Part shown: piece by piece, positions 1 to 9,268 of the stretch
Layout of the letters: each line of letters opens with the position of its first letter
Numbering within the stretch: the first letter of the stretch is position 1
DNA from: Paenibacillus assamensis DSM 18201
GTDB taxonomy: Bacteria > Bacillota > Bacilli > Paenibacillales > Paenibacillaceae
NCBI RefSeq assembly: GCF_000422445.1
Contig: NZ_KE383837.1
Location: 62,001-126,000, forward strand
Length of the DNA: 64,000 nucleotides
Reading direction: 5' to 3'
Notes under the pieces: generated by a model
Database searches by the model: none
What the model was told of the DNA's origin: nothing
Seen by the model: only the letters and a program-made list of their open reading frames with translations
Made by a program: the position numbers and the translations under genes

Positions 1-3000
1 TTCATCAGTACCTGTCCATTGTGTTAAAGAACGAGTTAGCCCACATAGCAGCAATTCCAAGACACGAGTCTGATAAGGCTTGTTCGCATCTGTACATAGT
101 AGTTTTGTATCATTCTCGCTCAATTCGATACGAAACGTATCTTTGACATCATAAGGCGTCACTTCCTCCTCTATATCGAGGGGAATCTGAACAGACGGGT
201 ATAGATGTTCTGACCACTCATCGGGATTGCCGTATTCAGAGTGATGTAATTCAGTATGGATTAGATTCATGCCCTCTGCCCACTGCTGATACGAACTTGT
301 TTTAGGCCCAAGTTTAGGATCATGCCCAGCAGAATACTGTTCGAACAATCGCTTCAGATCCTCCAAAAGAATTCGCCACGAAACACCGTCGATAATAAGA
401 TGATGTGCAGTAAGTAGCAATCTCTGCTGATCGTTACCTAGCTCGAATAAACAACCACGAATCAACAAGTCATGCTGCAAATCAAACGTCGATTTTAAAT
501 CGACACTAATTTCCTCGATGGCAGCCACCTTTTGCTGTTGCGATAGATGACTCAAATCAGCTACATGAAGCGTATCAACAAGATCCTGTTCCAGATGTTT
601 CTCGTTATAAAAGAGTTCCATCTGATGATTGACATTTAAACGCAAACTGTCATGGTGAGTAATCAACAGCTTCAACCACATACGCAGTTGTTCAGCTTTT
701 ACGGGGTATTTTAGATGTAATAAAAAGGATTGATTATAATAATGCGGCTCCTCCATGGCTTGAGCAAAAAACCATGATGTAATAGGTAAAGGCAACACTG
801 TACCGGTACACGGACGTTGCTCGGAAAGCCTCGACACTGTAACAAGTTCCATCCTATGCATCATGTCCATGAACAGCGGTATAGATAGCATATCTTTTAC
901 CTTTAGCCGATATCCCAGTTCTGCTAACTTGGCTGAGATTTGAATCGCCTTAATTGAGTCTCCACCTACGTGGTAAAAATTATGCCCCATCCCTATCTCG
1001 CAGCTGCCAAGTACATCTTGCACAACGCTAAGCAAGTCCCTTTCCTGTAGTGTCTGAGCATCCAGCATTTTTTCCCCGCCTATAACGATAGGCTTTGGCA
1101 AACGGGATCTATCTACTTTCCCATTTAATGTGAGCGGAATTTCCGTTACATACACGAATTGCTGTGGAATCATGTATTGCGGGAGTTCAAGTGACAAACA
1201 GCTGCGAAGTTCACTATCCAGCGCGGCCGTCTTTTCCGAATTGCCCATCACTAGACTATCTTCATCTCGTAGTTCAATATAGCCGCACAACCATTTGCGG
1301 CCGTCTTCACTCTCTAGATCAATCACTACAGCGTCATTAACTACTGAATGCTGAAACAGTTGCTTCTCAATCTCAGCCAGTTCTATTCGGTATCCCCTTA
1401 TTTTGACCTGATGGTCTGTACGACCGAGGTAATGAACTTTACCATCTGCACTTAACCTTGCTAAATCACCGGTCCGATACATTCGCTGGCCTGGGATGAA
1501 TGGATTTAGAAGAAAGCGTTCCTCCGTTAAATCCATCCTGTTCATATAGCCGCGTGCAACACCATCTCCGGATATATACATTTCTCCTGATGCCCCAATA
1601 GCTACCGGATACATCTTCCTATCTAAGACGTAAATCTGCACATTGTCCGCTGGAACACCTATCGGCACAGATGCATCGGTATCCTTATCTGGACTAAATT
1701 CATGAATCATGCAACCTACTACCGTTTCCGTAGGGCCATATTCATTAAAAATGCGAATATTGCTGTTGAATTGATAATGAATTTGCTGACACAATGCGAC
1801 ATTCAAGTCTTCTCCACCTACAATGAATGTCTTCACTGAGCTTTGCTTAAACGGCATGCCTCTAAGTAATCCTAGGTGGGATGGTGTAAGCTTCACTATC
1901 GTACAAAGATTGTCTTTCATTATCCGGTATAAAACAAATTCATGCTCATCTTCGCGATAAACTATCATTTTGTGACCGGCAACAAGTGGTGTAAAAATCG
2001 ACGTAACCGTAAGATCAAAAGCTAGAGATGAGTAGAGTGGAAATACTTCAATACTTTCCGTATCGGTATAAACTTGCTTAGCCCACCAGATATAGTTCGT
2101 CAGTCCTTGATGCTCAATCATCACACCTTTAGGTTTACCAGTAGAGCCTGAAGTGAATATGACATAGGCAAGATCACTTGCCACATTTACACTCGCCATG
2201 TCCCTATCTGTCTCTGACTCAAACAAGTCGCTATTGTCTAATCTAACAATCGGACCGTCATACGCAATCTCAGCGTTTACGTCACGATCCGTTAGCAGGA
2301 TTGCAACAGAAGAAGTATCAAGCATATGTTGAACCCGTTCAACTGGATAAACAGGATCAATAGGCACATAGGCTCCTCCTGCCTTAAGAACAGCAAGCAT
2401 AGCAGTAACCGTTTCAATGGAATGCACGGCCAGAATAGCAGCCAATTTTTCGCGCGTAATCCCCCGTTTTCGTAAATAAGAAGCCATTCGGTTAGCCCGT
2501 TGGTTTAACTGTTCATAAGTAAGCACGGTACCATCACATTCAACTGCAATTCTGAACGGGGTTCTCTGCACCTGTTCTTCAAACAACTGTATAACTGTGC
2601 GATCCTTTGGATATTCACGTACCCGACTATTCCAGTTGTATAACAGTTCATCCTCACGTTGCTTATTCAGAAGCTTCAATTCCGCCAACTTCTGATCTGG
2701 TGTTTCCAATACTTGTTCTAACAAAGTATGTATACTCTCATGCAGTAAGGCGATCTCTGCTTCGTTATAATTTTCCACTTTAAAATCGTAGTCCAACTGA
2801 ATCCCTCGTTCTGGGTGCCAGTCTGAAATAACAAGTTGAAGCGCATAAATTTGTGAGCCGGAGTAAATTTCCTGCGGTATAGTACGTATTCCGTCTATAT
2901 CCTTATTAAGTTGAAAATGATAGTAGTTTACTGAGAAGGGCAGTAATTGCTCAATGTCATTCTTCTTTAATTCCAATGCATTGGCGAGTAGATCGTAGGG

Positions 3001-3972
3001 GTATTTTTGATACTTGTAACATTTCTGGAGTTGTCGATCCACCTTTTCAATAAATGCAGTGGACGAAATAGCTTCGTTGTCGATGTGAAGCCGGAGCGGC
3101 ATTGTACTGGTCATCATTCCAAATACTTGCTTGAATTTCATCGTGTGGTTAGATACCGGGGTGCCTATCAGGAGGTCTTGTTGCTCGTAAAATTTATGGT
3201 GGTAAATCAGAAATAACGATGTAAACAACGTGTTAATTGAATAATTCCGATCATGAACCCATTTTTTAACTCGATTCGTTAAGTCAGGCTCTAAGTAAAA
3301 TGTCAGGCGGCGACCTTCTAGATGATTCGAACTCGCTGCCGTCCATTCTGGCAATATCGTGAATTGCTCCAACCAAAACGCCCTATCTTTCTCAAATCGG
3401 CCAGAATCCAAATACAATTTCTCTTGTTGGATGTAATCCAAGTAATTAGCAATTTCTATCTGCTTGGCATTACCGCTAACTACATATTGCTCATACACGG
3501 AATACAGCTGATCAACAATGAGTTGAAAAGAAAATCCATCCCCCACAATATGATGTATTTTAACGTACATACCACTTTCCCTTTCACTAAGTCGGGCAAT
3601 TGCAAATTGGTACAACGGCTCCTCGGTTAATAAAAATGGTTGTGAGGCTGCTAGATGGGCCCAATTCGTAAAAGCTGAAGGTGGATCATGCGAATCTTCA
3701 AAATTAATTCGTTCAACCGCAAACGGCTTATAGGATTCTTCATACTGCCGCACATCACCATCGATCTCACGTATTCGGTACCGTATCGCTGGATGTTGAG
3801 CGACAAACTGATTTATCGCCTTCTCAAGTAGTTCCTCATTAATCAAACCTTGAAACCGCACCAGAAAGGACAAATTATGAAAAGCATATCCACTATAAAT
3901 GTTCTCCATATACCAGATTCGCTTCTGAGCATGAGTTAACTCAAAGTACTGTTTTTCCACTTCCATTTTCAC
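1..3972 (-). CDS. Non-ribosomal peptide synthetase, C-A-T-E module, 3' part outside window
   Basis: This is the first 1324 residues of an NRPS gene that runs off the left edge. Domains in order are condensation (HHIVGDGFS near residue 140), adenylation (FTSGSTGKPKG near 610, NEYGPTE near 748), carrier (GGDSIKAIQ near 1005) and the start of an epimerisation domain (HHLIIDGVSWRILLEDL near 1195). My alignment of the adenylation pocket to GrsA reads D-L-T-K-I-G-E-V-G-(K), one change from the published Asn code, so D-Asn is the predicted product residue. The N-terminus (LTHAQKRIWY) resembles lipo-initiating starter C domains, which is a weaker inference. GTG at 3972 is preferred because GGAGGAGG lies eight bases upstream; ATG at 3966 is in frame but too far from it. 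The product is unknown because later modules are not visible. Confidence 0.95.
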   Translation of the reverse strand, partial: MKMEVEKQYFELTHAQKRIWYMENIYSGYAFHNLSFLVRFQGLINEELLEKAINQFVAQHPAIRYRIREIDGDVRQYEESYKPFAVERINFEDSHDPPSAFTNWAHLAASQPFLLTEEPLYQFAIARLSERESGMYVKIHHIVGDGFSFQLIVDQLYSVYEQYVVSGNAKQIEIANYLDYIQQEKLYLDSGRFEKDRAFWLEQFTILPEWTAASSNHLEGRRLTFYLEPDLTNRVKKWVHDRNYSINTLFTSLFLIYHHKFYEQQDLLIGTPVSNHTMKFKQVFGMMTSTMPLRLHIDNEAISSTAFIEKVDRQLQKCYKYQKYPYDLLANALELKKNDIEQLLPFSVNYYHFQLNKDIDGIRTIPQEIYSGSQIYALQLVISDWHPERGIQLDYDFKVENYNEAEIALLHESIHTLLEQVLETPDQKLAELKLLNKQREDELLYNWNSRVREYPKDRTVIQLFEEQVQRTPFRIAVECDGTVLTYEQLNQRANRMASYLRKRGITREKLAAILAVHSIETVTAMLAVLKAGGAYVPIDPVYPVERVQHMLDTSSVAILLTDRDVNAEIAYDGPIVRLDNSDLFESETDRDMASVNVASDLAYVIFTSGSTGKPKGVMIEHQGLTNYIWWAKQVYTDTESIEVFPLYSSLAFDLTVTSIFTPLVAGHKMIVYREDEHEFVLYRIMKDNLCTIVKLTPSHLGLLRGMPFKQSSVKTFIVGGEDLNVALCQQIHYQFNSNIRIFNEYGPTETVVGCMIHEFSPDKDTDASVPIGVPADNVQIYVLDRKMYPVAIGASGEMYISGDGVARGYMNRMDLTEERFLLNPFIPGQRMYRTGDLARLSADGKVHYLGRTDHQVKIRGYRIELAEIEKQLFQHSVVNDAVVIDLESEDGRKWLCGYIELRDEDSLVMGNSEKTAALDSELRSCLSLELPQYMIPQQFVYVTEIPLTLNGKVDRSRLPKPIVIGGEKMLDAQTLQERDLLSVVQDVLGSCEIGMGHNFYHVGGDSIKAIQISAKLAELGYRLKVKDMLSIPLFMDMMHRMELVTVSRLSEQRPCTGTVLPLPITSWFFAQAMEEPHYYNQSFLLHLKYPVKAEQLRMWLKLLITHHDSLRLNVNHQMELFYNEKHLEQDLVDTLHVADLSHLSQQQKVAAIEEISVDLKSTFDLQHDLLIRGCLFELGNDQQRLLLTAHHLIIDGVSWRILLEDLKRLFEQYSAGHDPKLGPKTSSYQQWAEGMNLIHTELHHSEYGNPDEWSEHLYPSVQIPLDIEEEVTPYDVKDTFRIELSENDTKLLCTDANKPYQTRVLELLLCGLTRSLTQWTGTDE

Positions 3973-4058
3973 CGCAAGTTCCTCCTCCAACAAAGGATGC
4001 ATTGGGATGATAGAAAATCACGCCAAAAAAAGTGCATATCTATCATTTCTCCCTCATT

Positions 4059-4080
4059 TAATTACACTTATATGTAATTA
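4059..4080. promoter_or_regulatory. Inverted repeat upstream of the NRPS gene, possible operator
   Basis: TAATTACA and TGTAATTA form perfect eight-base arms around a six-base spacer, about 90 bases upstream of the NRPS start. The size suits a dimeric repressor or activator. No promoter could be fixed next to it, so the role is a guess. The remaining bases from 3973 to 4340 show nothing else recognisable. Confidence 0.35.
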
Positions 4081-4340
4081 TTGAAAAATAATGGATTTAA
4101 TAGTTGGAATGTAGTACGTGTTGGATGAAAGTAAGGGTGGCCACGTCGAGGTAGTTAGCGAATATGATAAGCCGCCTATCTATTTAGAAATACTACAGCA
4201 TCTCGTATTATTCTTGATATACTGACACGGAATCGGAAAAGTTATACTTGTAAAAATATATGGGATAACAAGGATAAAAGGTATAGTTTCCAAGTCTTAT
4301 TTTCTAGTCCCCTCTTTATCTTCTAAAAGTGACAAAATAC

Positions 4341-4380
4341 AAAAAAACCGAAATAGAACATGACTTCTGTCCTACTTCGG
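4341..4380 (-). terminator. Rho-independent terminator of the ABC exporter operon
   Basis: Read on the minus strand, CCGAAGUAGGACA pairs with UGUUCUAUUUCGG (13 pairs counting G-U) and is followed by seven U. It lies about 85 bases after the permease stop. The G-U pairs become A-C mismatches on the plus strand, so it serves the minus strand only. Confidence 0.85.
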
Positions 4381-4463
4381 CCAATTTGTATTTTTATCAT
4401 CTTCTACCTGCAGTTACAAAGAACATTACTCAATGATCCACCAAGGTAAATGATGCGCATCGC

Positions 4464-6062
4464 TTAGCGCTGAATCTGGTTCCGTCTCCCTAATACAGCA
4501 GCCACGAGCAAAATAATGGTTATAACCAAATAAATAATCGGCATACCCTTCTGTACAGATGATTCCATGCTACCCATAAAATCAAAGACCTGTAACTGGT
4601 TCATTACTCCTACAAACATAAGCACCAACAAGACTACTTCAAAAGTCTTATTAGATCGAGTCCATATACCTAGAGAAAGTGCTAGGGTAGGGATGAACAT
4701 AGCCCCGACGAACCAGGCGAATAATGATCCCAGATCACCTTCATATAGTAACTTAATACCTAAACCGATTCCTGTTCCAAGTGCAATAATAAAGCCCGCG
4801 CACCAAGTAGCTGGCAACTGTCGCTCCAGGGGATTCATGCTAGAGAACACAATATCCCGAGTATTGTTACGCAGCTCGCGTACCCCCATGGATGACCAGA
4901 TAAGAATCGGCCATACCCAAGTTAGTGGTCCCAACATACTTCTAACTATATCAAGCGGCAACAGCAAATCTCCAACTATAAAGAGAATTGCGACTGCATA
5001 CCACCACCACTTTTGCCCTTTTAGCATGAGCCATAGTTCATAGCGAAGGAGATTAAAAAAACTGAACTTAAGCGATATACTAGTAAGCGTCTTAGCCGTC
5101 AATCCACCACTGGAATCCCAACCTTCATCCTTACTTCCTTTACCTTTCCTTCTAAAGATGCGGAAAAGATCGAAGGATTCTTTAGCCATCACCTTATCAA
5201 ACCCTCTAAATACAAGTACCGTGAGCAATACCACCGCAAGCGCAATGACGACCCATGCCATGCGTCCTGCTACAATTTCAGCAGACCAGTCGACGCCATT
5301 CCAAACAAAGGTTTCCAATGGTCGATCTAGCTCAATAATGCCATCCGCCTTCTCGACAGTACCTGTAACATTTTTCTGTTCTCTAAACGTCTCTATCATA
5401 CTATCATAGAAAACTTCCAGCCCCATCGGACTGCTAAGAGCGAGATTACCTATCTGAACCGTTACCCCATAATTCAGAAAAATTTGCGACCATAGGAAGA
5501 AATAAACAATGATACCAACTCCTCCACTTAACACACGTGTCGCTTCAAACAGTACAGCAAGCGCAGCTACTATCGCCATGACAGGCAGTGCAACCAGAAT
5601 GAATGGCAGTAGCATATCCAAAATTCGGATCGTTGTATCTTCACTTCGGATTAGCTGCATAGCAATCGACACAAGGAAAGCAATGAGCACGATAATTGCT
5701 AGAATAATAAAGTTGCTGACAAACTTTCCAAACAGATAGCCCAACTTGCTGATTGGGGTTGTAGCAATAATTTGTCCAACACGAGTCAACCTGTCTCTGT
5801 CTATAGCATTTTTAACGAGTGCAAACCCTATAAGGCTAAGAATTGTAACGGTGGACATAACTACAGTGGAACCTATCCATGCAGAATTGTAGATACCACG
5901 ATGCTCATTAATCATTACTACACCATATCGAGCATCCGTGAACGGAACGAAGAAGTAGGCAGCAAGAATCGTGAGAACAATCGTTACCAGAAACCCGTAA
6001 CTCCGAGTGCGTTCATAAAAGTCTGCTCGGACGATGTGAAAAAGAGAACGAAAGCTAGTCAT
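4464..6062 (-). CDS. ABC-2 type transporter permease, 532 aa
   Basis: This is the membrane subunit of an ABC exporter. Hydrophobic segments fall in two blocks of about six, separated by a polar region near residues 240-360, which is the layout of long ABC-2 permeases. ATG at 6062 is chosen because GGGGAGG lies eight bases upstream; an upstream in-frame ATG has no such site. The start overlaps the stop of the ATPase gene by eight bases, so the two are translationally coupled and surely one transporter. The substrate is unknown. Its position next to the NRPS gene allows a role in product export or self-protection, but a strong terminator separates the units. Confidence 0.88.
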   Translation of the reverse strand: MTSFRSLFHIVRADFYERTRSYGFLVTIVLTILAAYFFVPFTDARYGVVMINEHRGIYNSAWIGSTVVMSTVTILSLIGFALVKNAIDRDRLTRVGQIIATTPISKLGYLFGKFVSNFIILAIIVLIAFLVSIAMQLIRSEDTTIRILDMLLPFILVALPVMAIVAALAVLFEATRVLSGGVGIIVYFFLWSQIFLNYGVTVQIGNLALSSPMGLEVFYDSMIETFREQKNVTGTVEKADGIIELDRPLETFVWNGVDWSAEIVAGRMAWVVIALAVVLLTVLVFRGFDKVMAKESFDLFRIFRRKGKGSKDEGWDSSGGLTAKTLTSISLKFSFFNLLRYELWLMLKGQKWWWYAVAILFIVGDLLLPLDIVRSMLGPLTWVWPILIWSSMGVRELRNNTRDIVFSSMNPLERQLPATWCAGFIIALGTGIGLGIKLLYEGDLGSLFAWFVGAMFIPTLALSLGIWTRSNKTFEVVLLVLMFVGVMNQLQVFDFMGSMESSVQKGMPIIYLVITIILLVAAVLGRRNQIQR

Positions 6063-6942
6063 TCTGGCTTCCTCCCCGGCTGTCAGAAATGCAGTATAAA
6101 TAGGCGTCTTCCATAGCCGGTGTAATGAGTCTTGCATCAGGTGCAGGTTTAGTATCCGATACAATCCTCACCTGCATGCCTTTACCACTGCGAATTGTAC
6201 CACTAATAATCCATTGTTTTCGTAACGTTTGAACATCTTGATCAGATACGATAACTTCCCACACTTTGCCCTCTACTGTCCGCAGTAATGTATCTGGATC
6301 CGAGTGATGCATAAGCCTTCCCTTCGAAATAATAGCGATATTCCCTGCGGTCGCTTCTACATCAGAGACGATATGTGTGGAAAAAATAATAATTCTGTCG
6401 CCCGACAAATCAGACAGTAGGTTACGGAAACGTACGCGTTCGATTGGATCTAGCCCTACTGTAGGTTCATCCACGATGAGAATTTTCGGATCATTGAGAA
6501 GGGCTTGGGCAATCCCCACGCGCTGTCTCATCCCGCCAGAAAATCCGCCGATCGGCCTTTTGCAGGCATGCGTAAGATTGACAAGCTGCAGCAGCTCATC
6601 GATACGCTTTTTGGCTGTCCGCTGACTAATTCCTTTGATCGCAGCAATATATTCCAGAAACTCCACTGCGTTAAGATTCGGATATACCCCGAAATCCTGT
6701 GGTAAATAGCCTAGCACTCTGCGGATATCGTTAGGCTTTTTTGAAATATCCTCACCATTCCAAAGTACCGTACCATTTGTAGCGTCTGTGATGGTAGATA
6801 TAATCCGCATCAACGTTGATTTTCCAGCTCCGTTTTCGCCAAGCAAACCCAGTACACCAGGCTCAAGCTTTAAATTAAAATCCTTCAGTGCCCAAAAATC
6901 CCCTTTATACTGCTTGCTCACCTGATTAATTACCAGCTCCAT
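6055..6942 (-). CDS. ABC transporter ATP-binding protein, 295 aa
   Basis: This is the nucleotide-binding subunit for the permease encoded immediately downstream. Visible motifs are Walker A (GENGAGKST, residues 35-43), the ABC signature (FSGGMRQR), Walker B with the D-loop (LIVDEPTVGLDP) and the switch histidine (STHIV). It belongs to the CcmA-like group of ABC-2 exporters. ATG at 6942 is used because homology starts at MELVINQVSKQY; the Shine-Dalgarno GGAGAGGAG is rather far (about 12 bases). A longer form starting at 7014 would add 24 residues with no homology. Confidence 0.9.
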   Translation of the reverse strand: MELVINQVSKQYKGDFWALKDFNLKLEPGVLGLLGENGAGKSTLMRIISTITDATNGTVLWNGEDISKKPNDIRRVLGYLPQDFGVYPNLNAVEFLEYIAAIKGISQRTAKKRIDELLQLVNLTHACKRPIGGFSGGMRQRVGIAQALLNDPKILIVDEPTVGLDPIERVRFRNLLSDLSGDRIIIFSTHIVSDVEATAGNIAIISKGRLMHHSDPDTLLRTVEGKVWEVIVSDQDVQTLRKQWIISGTIRSGKGMQVRIVSDTKPAPDARLITPAMEDAYLYCISDSRGGSQND

Positions 6943-7268
6943 CTTACAATCATTCTCCTCTCCTAAGTAACAGTCTAAAGAGACCGCTCTAAGCTTCAAA
7001 AGTACATCAATCATTGTTTTTCTATATGATCATGTAACGATAGTTCTAAGTTGAGTTAGTAAGTATGAATGTAATTTCAGGGGGTTAAATCAAATGAAGT
7101 ATGAAAACGATAACTACGTTGATAAAGACTGATTCGGAAGTTTGAATGATGCTGTGTAGGAAAGAAAAGTTTAGAAGTAAACTCCTCTTAAAATGAGATG
7201 TTTAATTTAAAATTGGGTCTCTCTAAGAGGTTTATGAGGAAGTAGACTCAGATAGATAGGCTCATGGA
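6943..7268. other. Intergenic region without a recognised gene
   Basis: These 326 bases lie between two ABC transporter operons on the minus strand. CCTCTTA and TAAGAGG with inner GAGA/TCTC could fold at 7189-7235, but no U-run follows on either strand, so it is not called a terminator. No clear promoter for the 6942 gene was found. Confidence 0.4.
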
Positions 7269-8027
7269 TTATTTGAAGACTTGAACTTTTCGCTTCAGCA
7301 ACCAGCTACTCACGGCTAATAGTGTGTAGGCAATTACAAGAAGAAAAAGTAAACCACCTAACGAATATGTCGTATATTCTGCTCGCAAACTATCGTTTAC
7401 CAAGCTAATACCTAACGGTAATCGAAATGACATCCATTCAAACCACCTACCAAGAATGGATGCGATATTTACAACCAAAACAGCTGCTAAAAATAAGATT
7501 GACGGCACTGCTCCATAACGTACTGCTTTATTTGCAAGAAATAGACATCCAAATCCTAAGCTGATTATAATCGCATACAATAACAAAATAGCATCCAATC
7601 GGTATGTTTCAACAATCAGCATTTTCAAAGACTTCGAGATATTATCCATTCTACCAATGACGTAGGCTTCATATGCATAAATACCCAGCGTAGTAGCAGA
7701 GGATATTGCCATGATAAGAACAGTTTGCAATACAGCAACAATCAGCTTTGACAACAGAACGGGATAACCCGCGTGCGATGAATTGATCCAATAATAAACG
7801 CTATGGAATTTCCATTCAGACTGTAAAGATTGAATATACAAAATAGGCAGTATGAACGCACTTAAATATGTGACAAATATAGAAAGAACCGTCGCAAGTC
7901 CGGGGTCAACCCCATGTGCTAAGAGAAAACATCCAAACTGCAAAATGAGCAGCACTACAAAAGATAGCATGAAATTAGTTTTCGACTGGCGAAAATCTTT
8001 AAGCAATAAATATTTATAGCCGCTCAC
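7269..8027 (-). CDS. ABC transporter permease of a YtrA-regulated system, 252 aa
   Basis: This membrane protein has about six hydrophobic segments and no recognisable catalytic motif. Its ATG overlaps the stop of the ATPase gene by four bases (ATGA), which marks it as the membrane partner of that ATPase. Together with the GntR-type gene it forms a three-gene regulator-ATPase-permease operon like the ytr and related systems of Bacillus that respond to cell-envelope antibiotics. The substrate and inducer cannot be read from the sequence. Confidence 0.82.
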   Translation of the reverse strand: MSGYKYLLLKDFRQSKTNFMLSFVVLLILQFGCFLLAHGVDPGLATVLSIFVTYLSAFILPILYIQSLQSEWKFHSVYYWINSSHAGYPVLLSKLIVAVLQTVLIMAISSATTLGIYAYEAYVIGRMDNISKSLKMLIVETYRLDAILLLYAIIISLGFGCLFLANKAVRYGAVPSILFLAAVLVVNIASILGRWFEWMSFRLPLGISLVNDSLRAEYTTYSLGGLLFLLVIAYTLLAVSSWLLKRKVQVFK

Positions 8028-8707
8028 AACAAGGCCTCCCTCATGACATCTAGCACACTCATGTTTCTTGATTCACGAAGGTTTTCTACATTTTCAGAAA
8101 CGAGTAATCTCCCCTCTTGCAAAAAGATTAAGTGATCCAAATACAGCTCTATCTCTGCCACTTCATGAGTAGACACAATAATGGATTGTTTCTCTAATTC
8201 CGTGTGCTCCGCCATCATTTCAAGAAGATGCTCCCTCGTGATAGGATCGAGCCCTGAAAGCGGTTCATCCATAATTAGCAACGGCGCTGAGCGACTTAAC
8301 GTCAAAATTGCCTGCAACTTCGCTCGGTTACCCTTGGACAATTGTTCCACCCGCTTACTCCCATCCAATTGAAAACGGTGCATGAGTGCTTCTGCCTTAT
8401 CATTCTGAAAATCTGTATTCAATCCAGCTGCCAACCGAATAGACTGCTGTACGGTATTGAACGGATAGAGCCATTCATGCTCAGGTGAGAAGGCAACTAG
8501 TTCTCTCCTATGTCGACTAATCATCTGCCCGTTTAAGCAAATACGACCTTGTGATGGACGTGCTAAGCCAGCAATCAAATGAAGTAAAGTTGATTTGCCA
8601 CTACCGTTTGCCCCGATCAGGCCAATAATGCCTGCATGCGGTACCGAGAAACTCAAATCGTGGAGCACCTTCTTATAGTGGACCTGCTCAAAAGTAATTA
8701 AGCTCAA
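8024..8707 (-). CDS. ABC transporter ATP-binding protein, YtrB-like, 227 aa
   Basis: This is the ATPase subunit of the operon. Motifs are Walker A (GANGSGKST), a signature-like LSKGNRAKLQ in place of LSGGQ, Walker B (LLIMDEPLSGLDP) and the switch histidine (STHEV). The signature variant is usual in YtrB-like ATPases. A TTG start at 8707 is preferred: AAAGGAGG lies ten bases upstream and the codon overlaps the regulator's stop (TTGA), giving translational coupling. An in-frame ATG at 8740 would add eleven residues encoded inside the regulator gene. Confidence 0.87.
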   Translation of the reverse strand: MSLITFEQVHYKKVLHDLSFSVPHAGIIGLIGANGSGKSTLLHLIAGLARPSQGRICLNGQMISRHRRELVAFSPEHEWLYPFNTVQQSIRLAAGLNTDFQNDKAEALMHRFQLDGSKRVEQLSKGNRAKLQAILTLSRSAPLLIMDEPLSGLDPITREHLLEMMAEHTELEKQSIIVSTHEVAEIELYLDHLIFLQEGRLLVSENVENLRESRNMSVLDVMREALL

Positions 8708-9084
8708 GATTTGGTGTCCTCCTTTGTATGCATGCTGCAATTAATCATGTTCATAATATCGTGTGAACTATACCCTAGCTGTTTCATACTTTGAAGAAAA
8801 AGTAAAATTTGATTGCGGGCGAGTTCTTGTCGCAGGTGCTCCAACAATTCTATGTCCGTTGTCACGAAAGTGCCCTGCCCTCTTTTAGTCTCGACTACGC
8901 CGCGTCGCTCCATCTCCATGTAGGAGCGTTGAATTGTATTTGGATTTACGCCTACTTCAACTGCCGAATCTCTTACCGATGGCAGCTTGTCGCCAGGCCT
9001 GAGCTCCCCCCTGCATATACGCTGGATGAATATATCCATGATCTGGGTGTAGATCGGCTGTGAATGCTGAAATGTATGTGACAT
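8704..9084 (-). CDS. GntR-family transcriptional regulator, YtrA subfamily, 126 aa
   Basis: This is a DNA-binding repressor with an N-terminal winged helix (residues 9-75, with LPSVRDSAVEVGVNPNTIQR as the recognition region) and the short helical tail of about 45 residues that defines the YtrA subfamily; there is no ligand-binding UTRA or FCD domain. It is the first gene of the operon with a YtrB-like ATPase and a permease. The start has GAAGGAGAAGGGGG upstream. A palindrome over its own -10 box suggests that it represses its operon until an envelope stress relieves it. Confidence 0.92.
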   Translation of the reverse strand: MSHTFQHSQPIYTQIMDIFIQRICRGELRPGDKLPSVRDSAVEVGVNPNTIQRSYMEMERRGVVETKRGQGTFVTTDIELLEHLRQELARNQILLFLQSMKQLGYSSHDIMNMINCSMHTKEDTKS

Positions 9085-9117
9085 GGATATCCCCCTTCTC
9101 CTTCGTATTATTGACTT

Positions 9118-9141
9118 AGTGTTCTAGATACATAGTACACT
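9118..9141. promoter_or_regulatory. Palindromic operator of the YtrA-type regulator
   Basis: AGTGT-n-CTA and its mirror TAG-n-ACACT form a 24-base palindrome with few mismatches. It resembles the AGTGTA...TACACT sites known for YtrA-type repressors and covers the -10 box of the operon promoter, so binding would block transcription. Confidence 0.7.
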
Positions 9142-9160
9142 GAGAATAATGGAAAATCAA
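9132..9160 (-). promoter_or_regulatory. Sigma-A type promoter of the regulator-ABC operon
   Basis: On the minus strand TTGATT (9155-9160) and TACTAT (9132-9137) are separated by 17 bases, about 50 bases upstream of the regulator start. The -10 box is inside the palindromic operator. Confidence 0.65.
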
Positions 9161-9196
9161 GGATGTTTGTTTCCGGCTCATTTTCTTTTTCATACT

Positions 9197-9229
9197 AAAA
9201 ATAGAGAAACTTCAGCTTACAGAAGCTTC
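9197..9229 (-). terminator. Terminator downstream of the 9269-9775 gene
   Basis: On the minus strand GAAGCUUC pairs with GAAGUUUC around an eight-base loop and is followed by UCUAUUUUUAG. It lies 40 bases after the stop of the hypothetical gene. Confidence 0.65.
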
Positions 9230-9268
9230 CCTATACATGTTTTCCTATGTACATTTAGAACCAACAGC

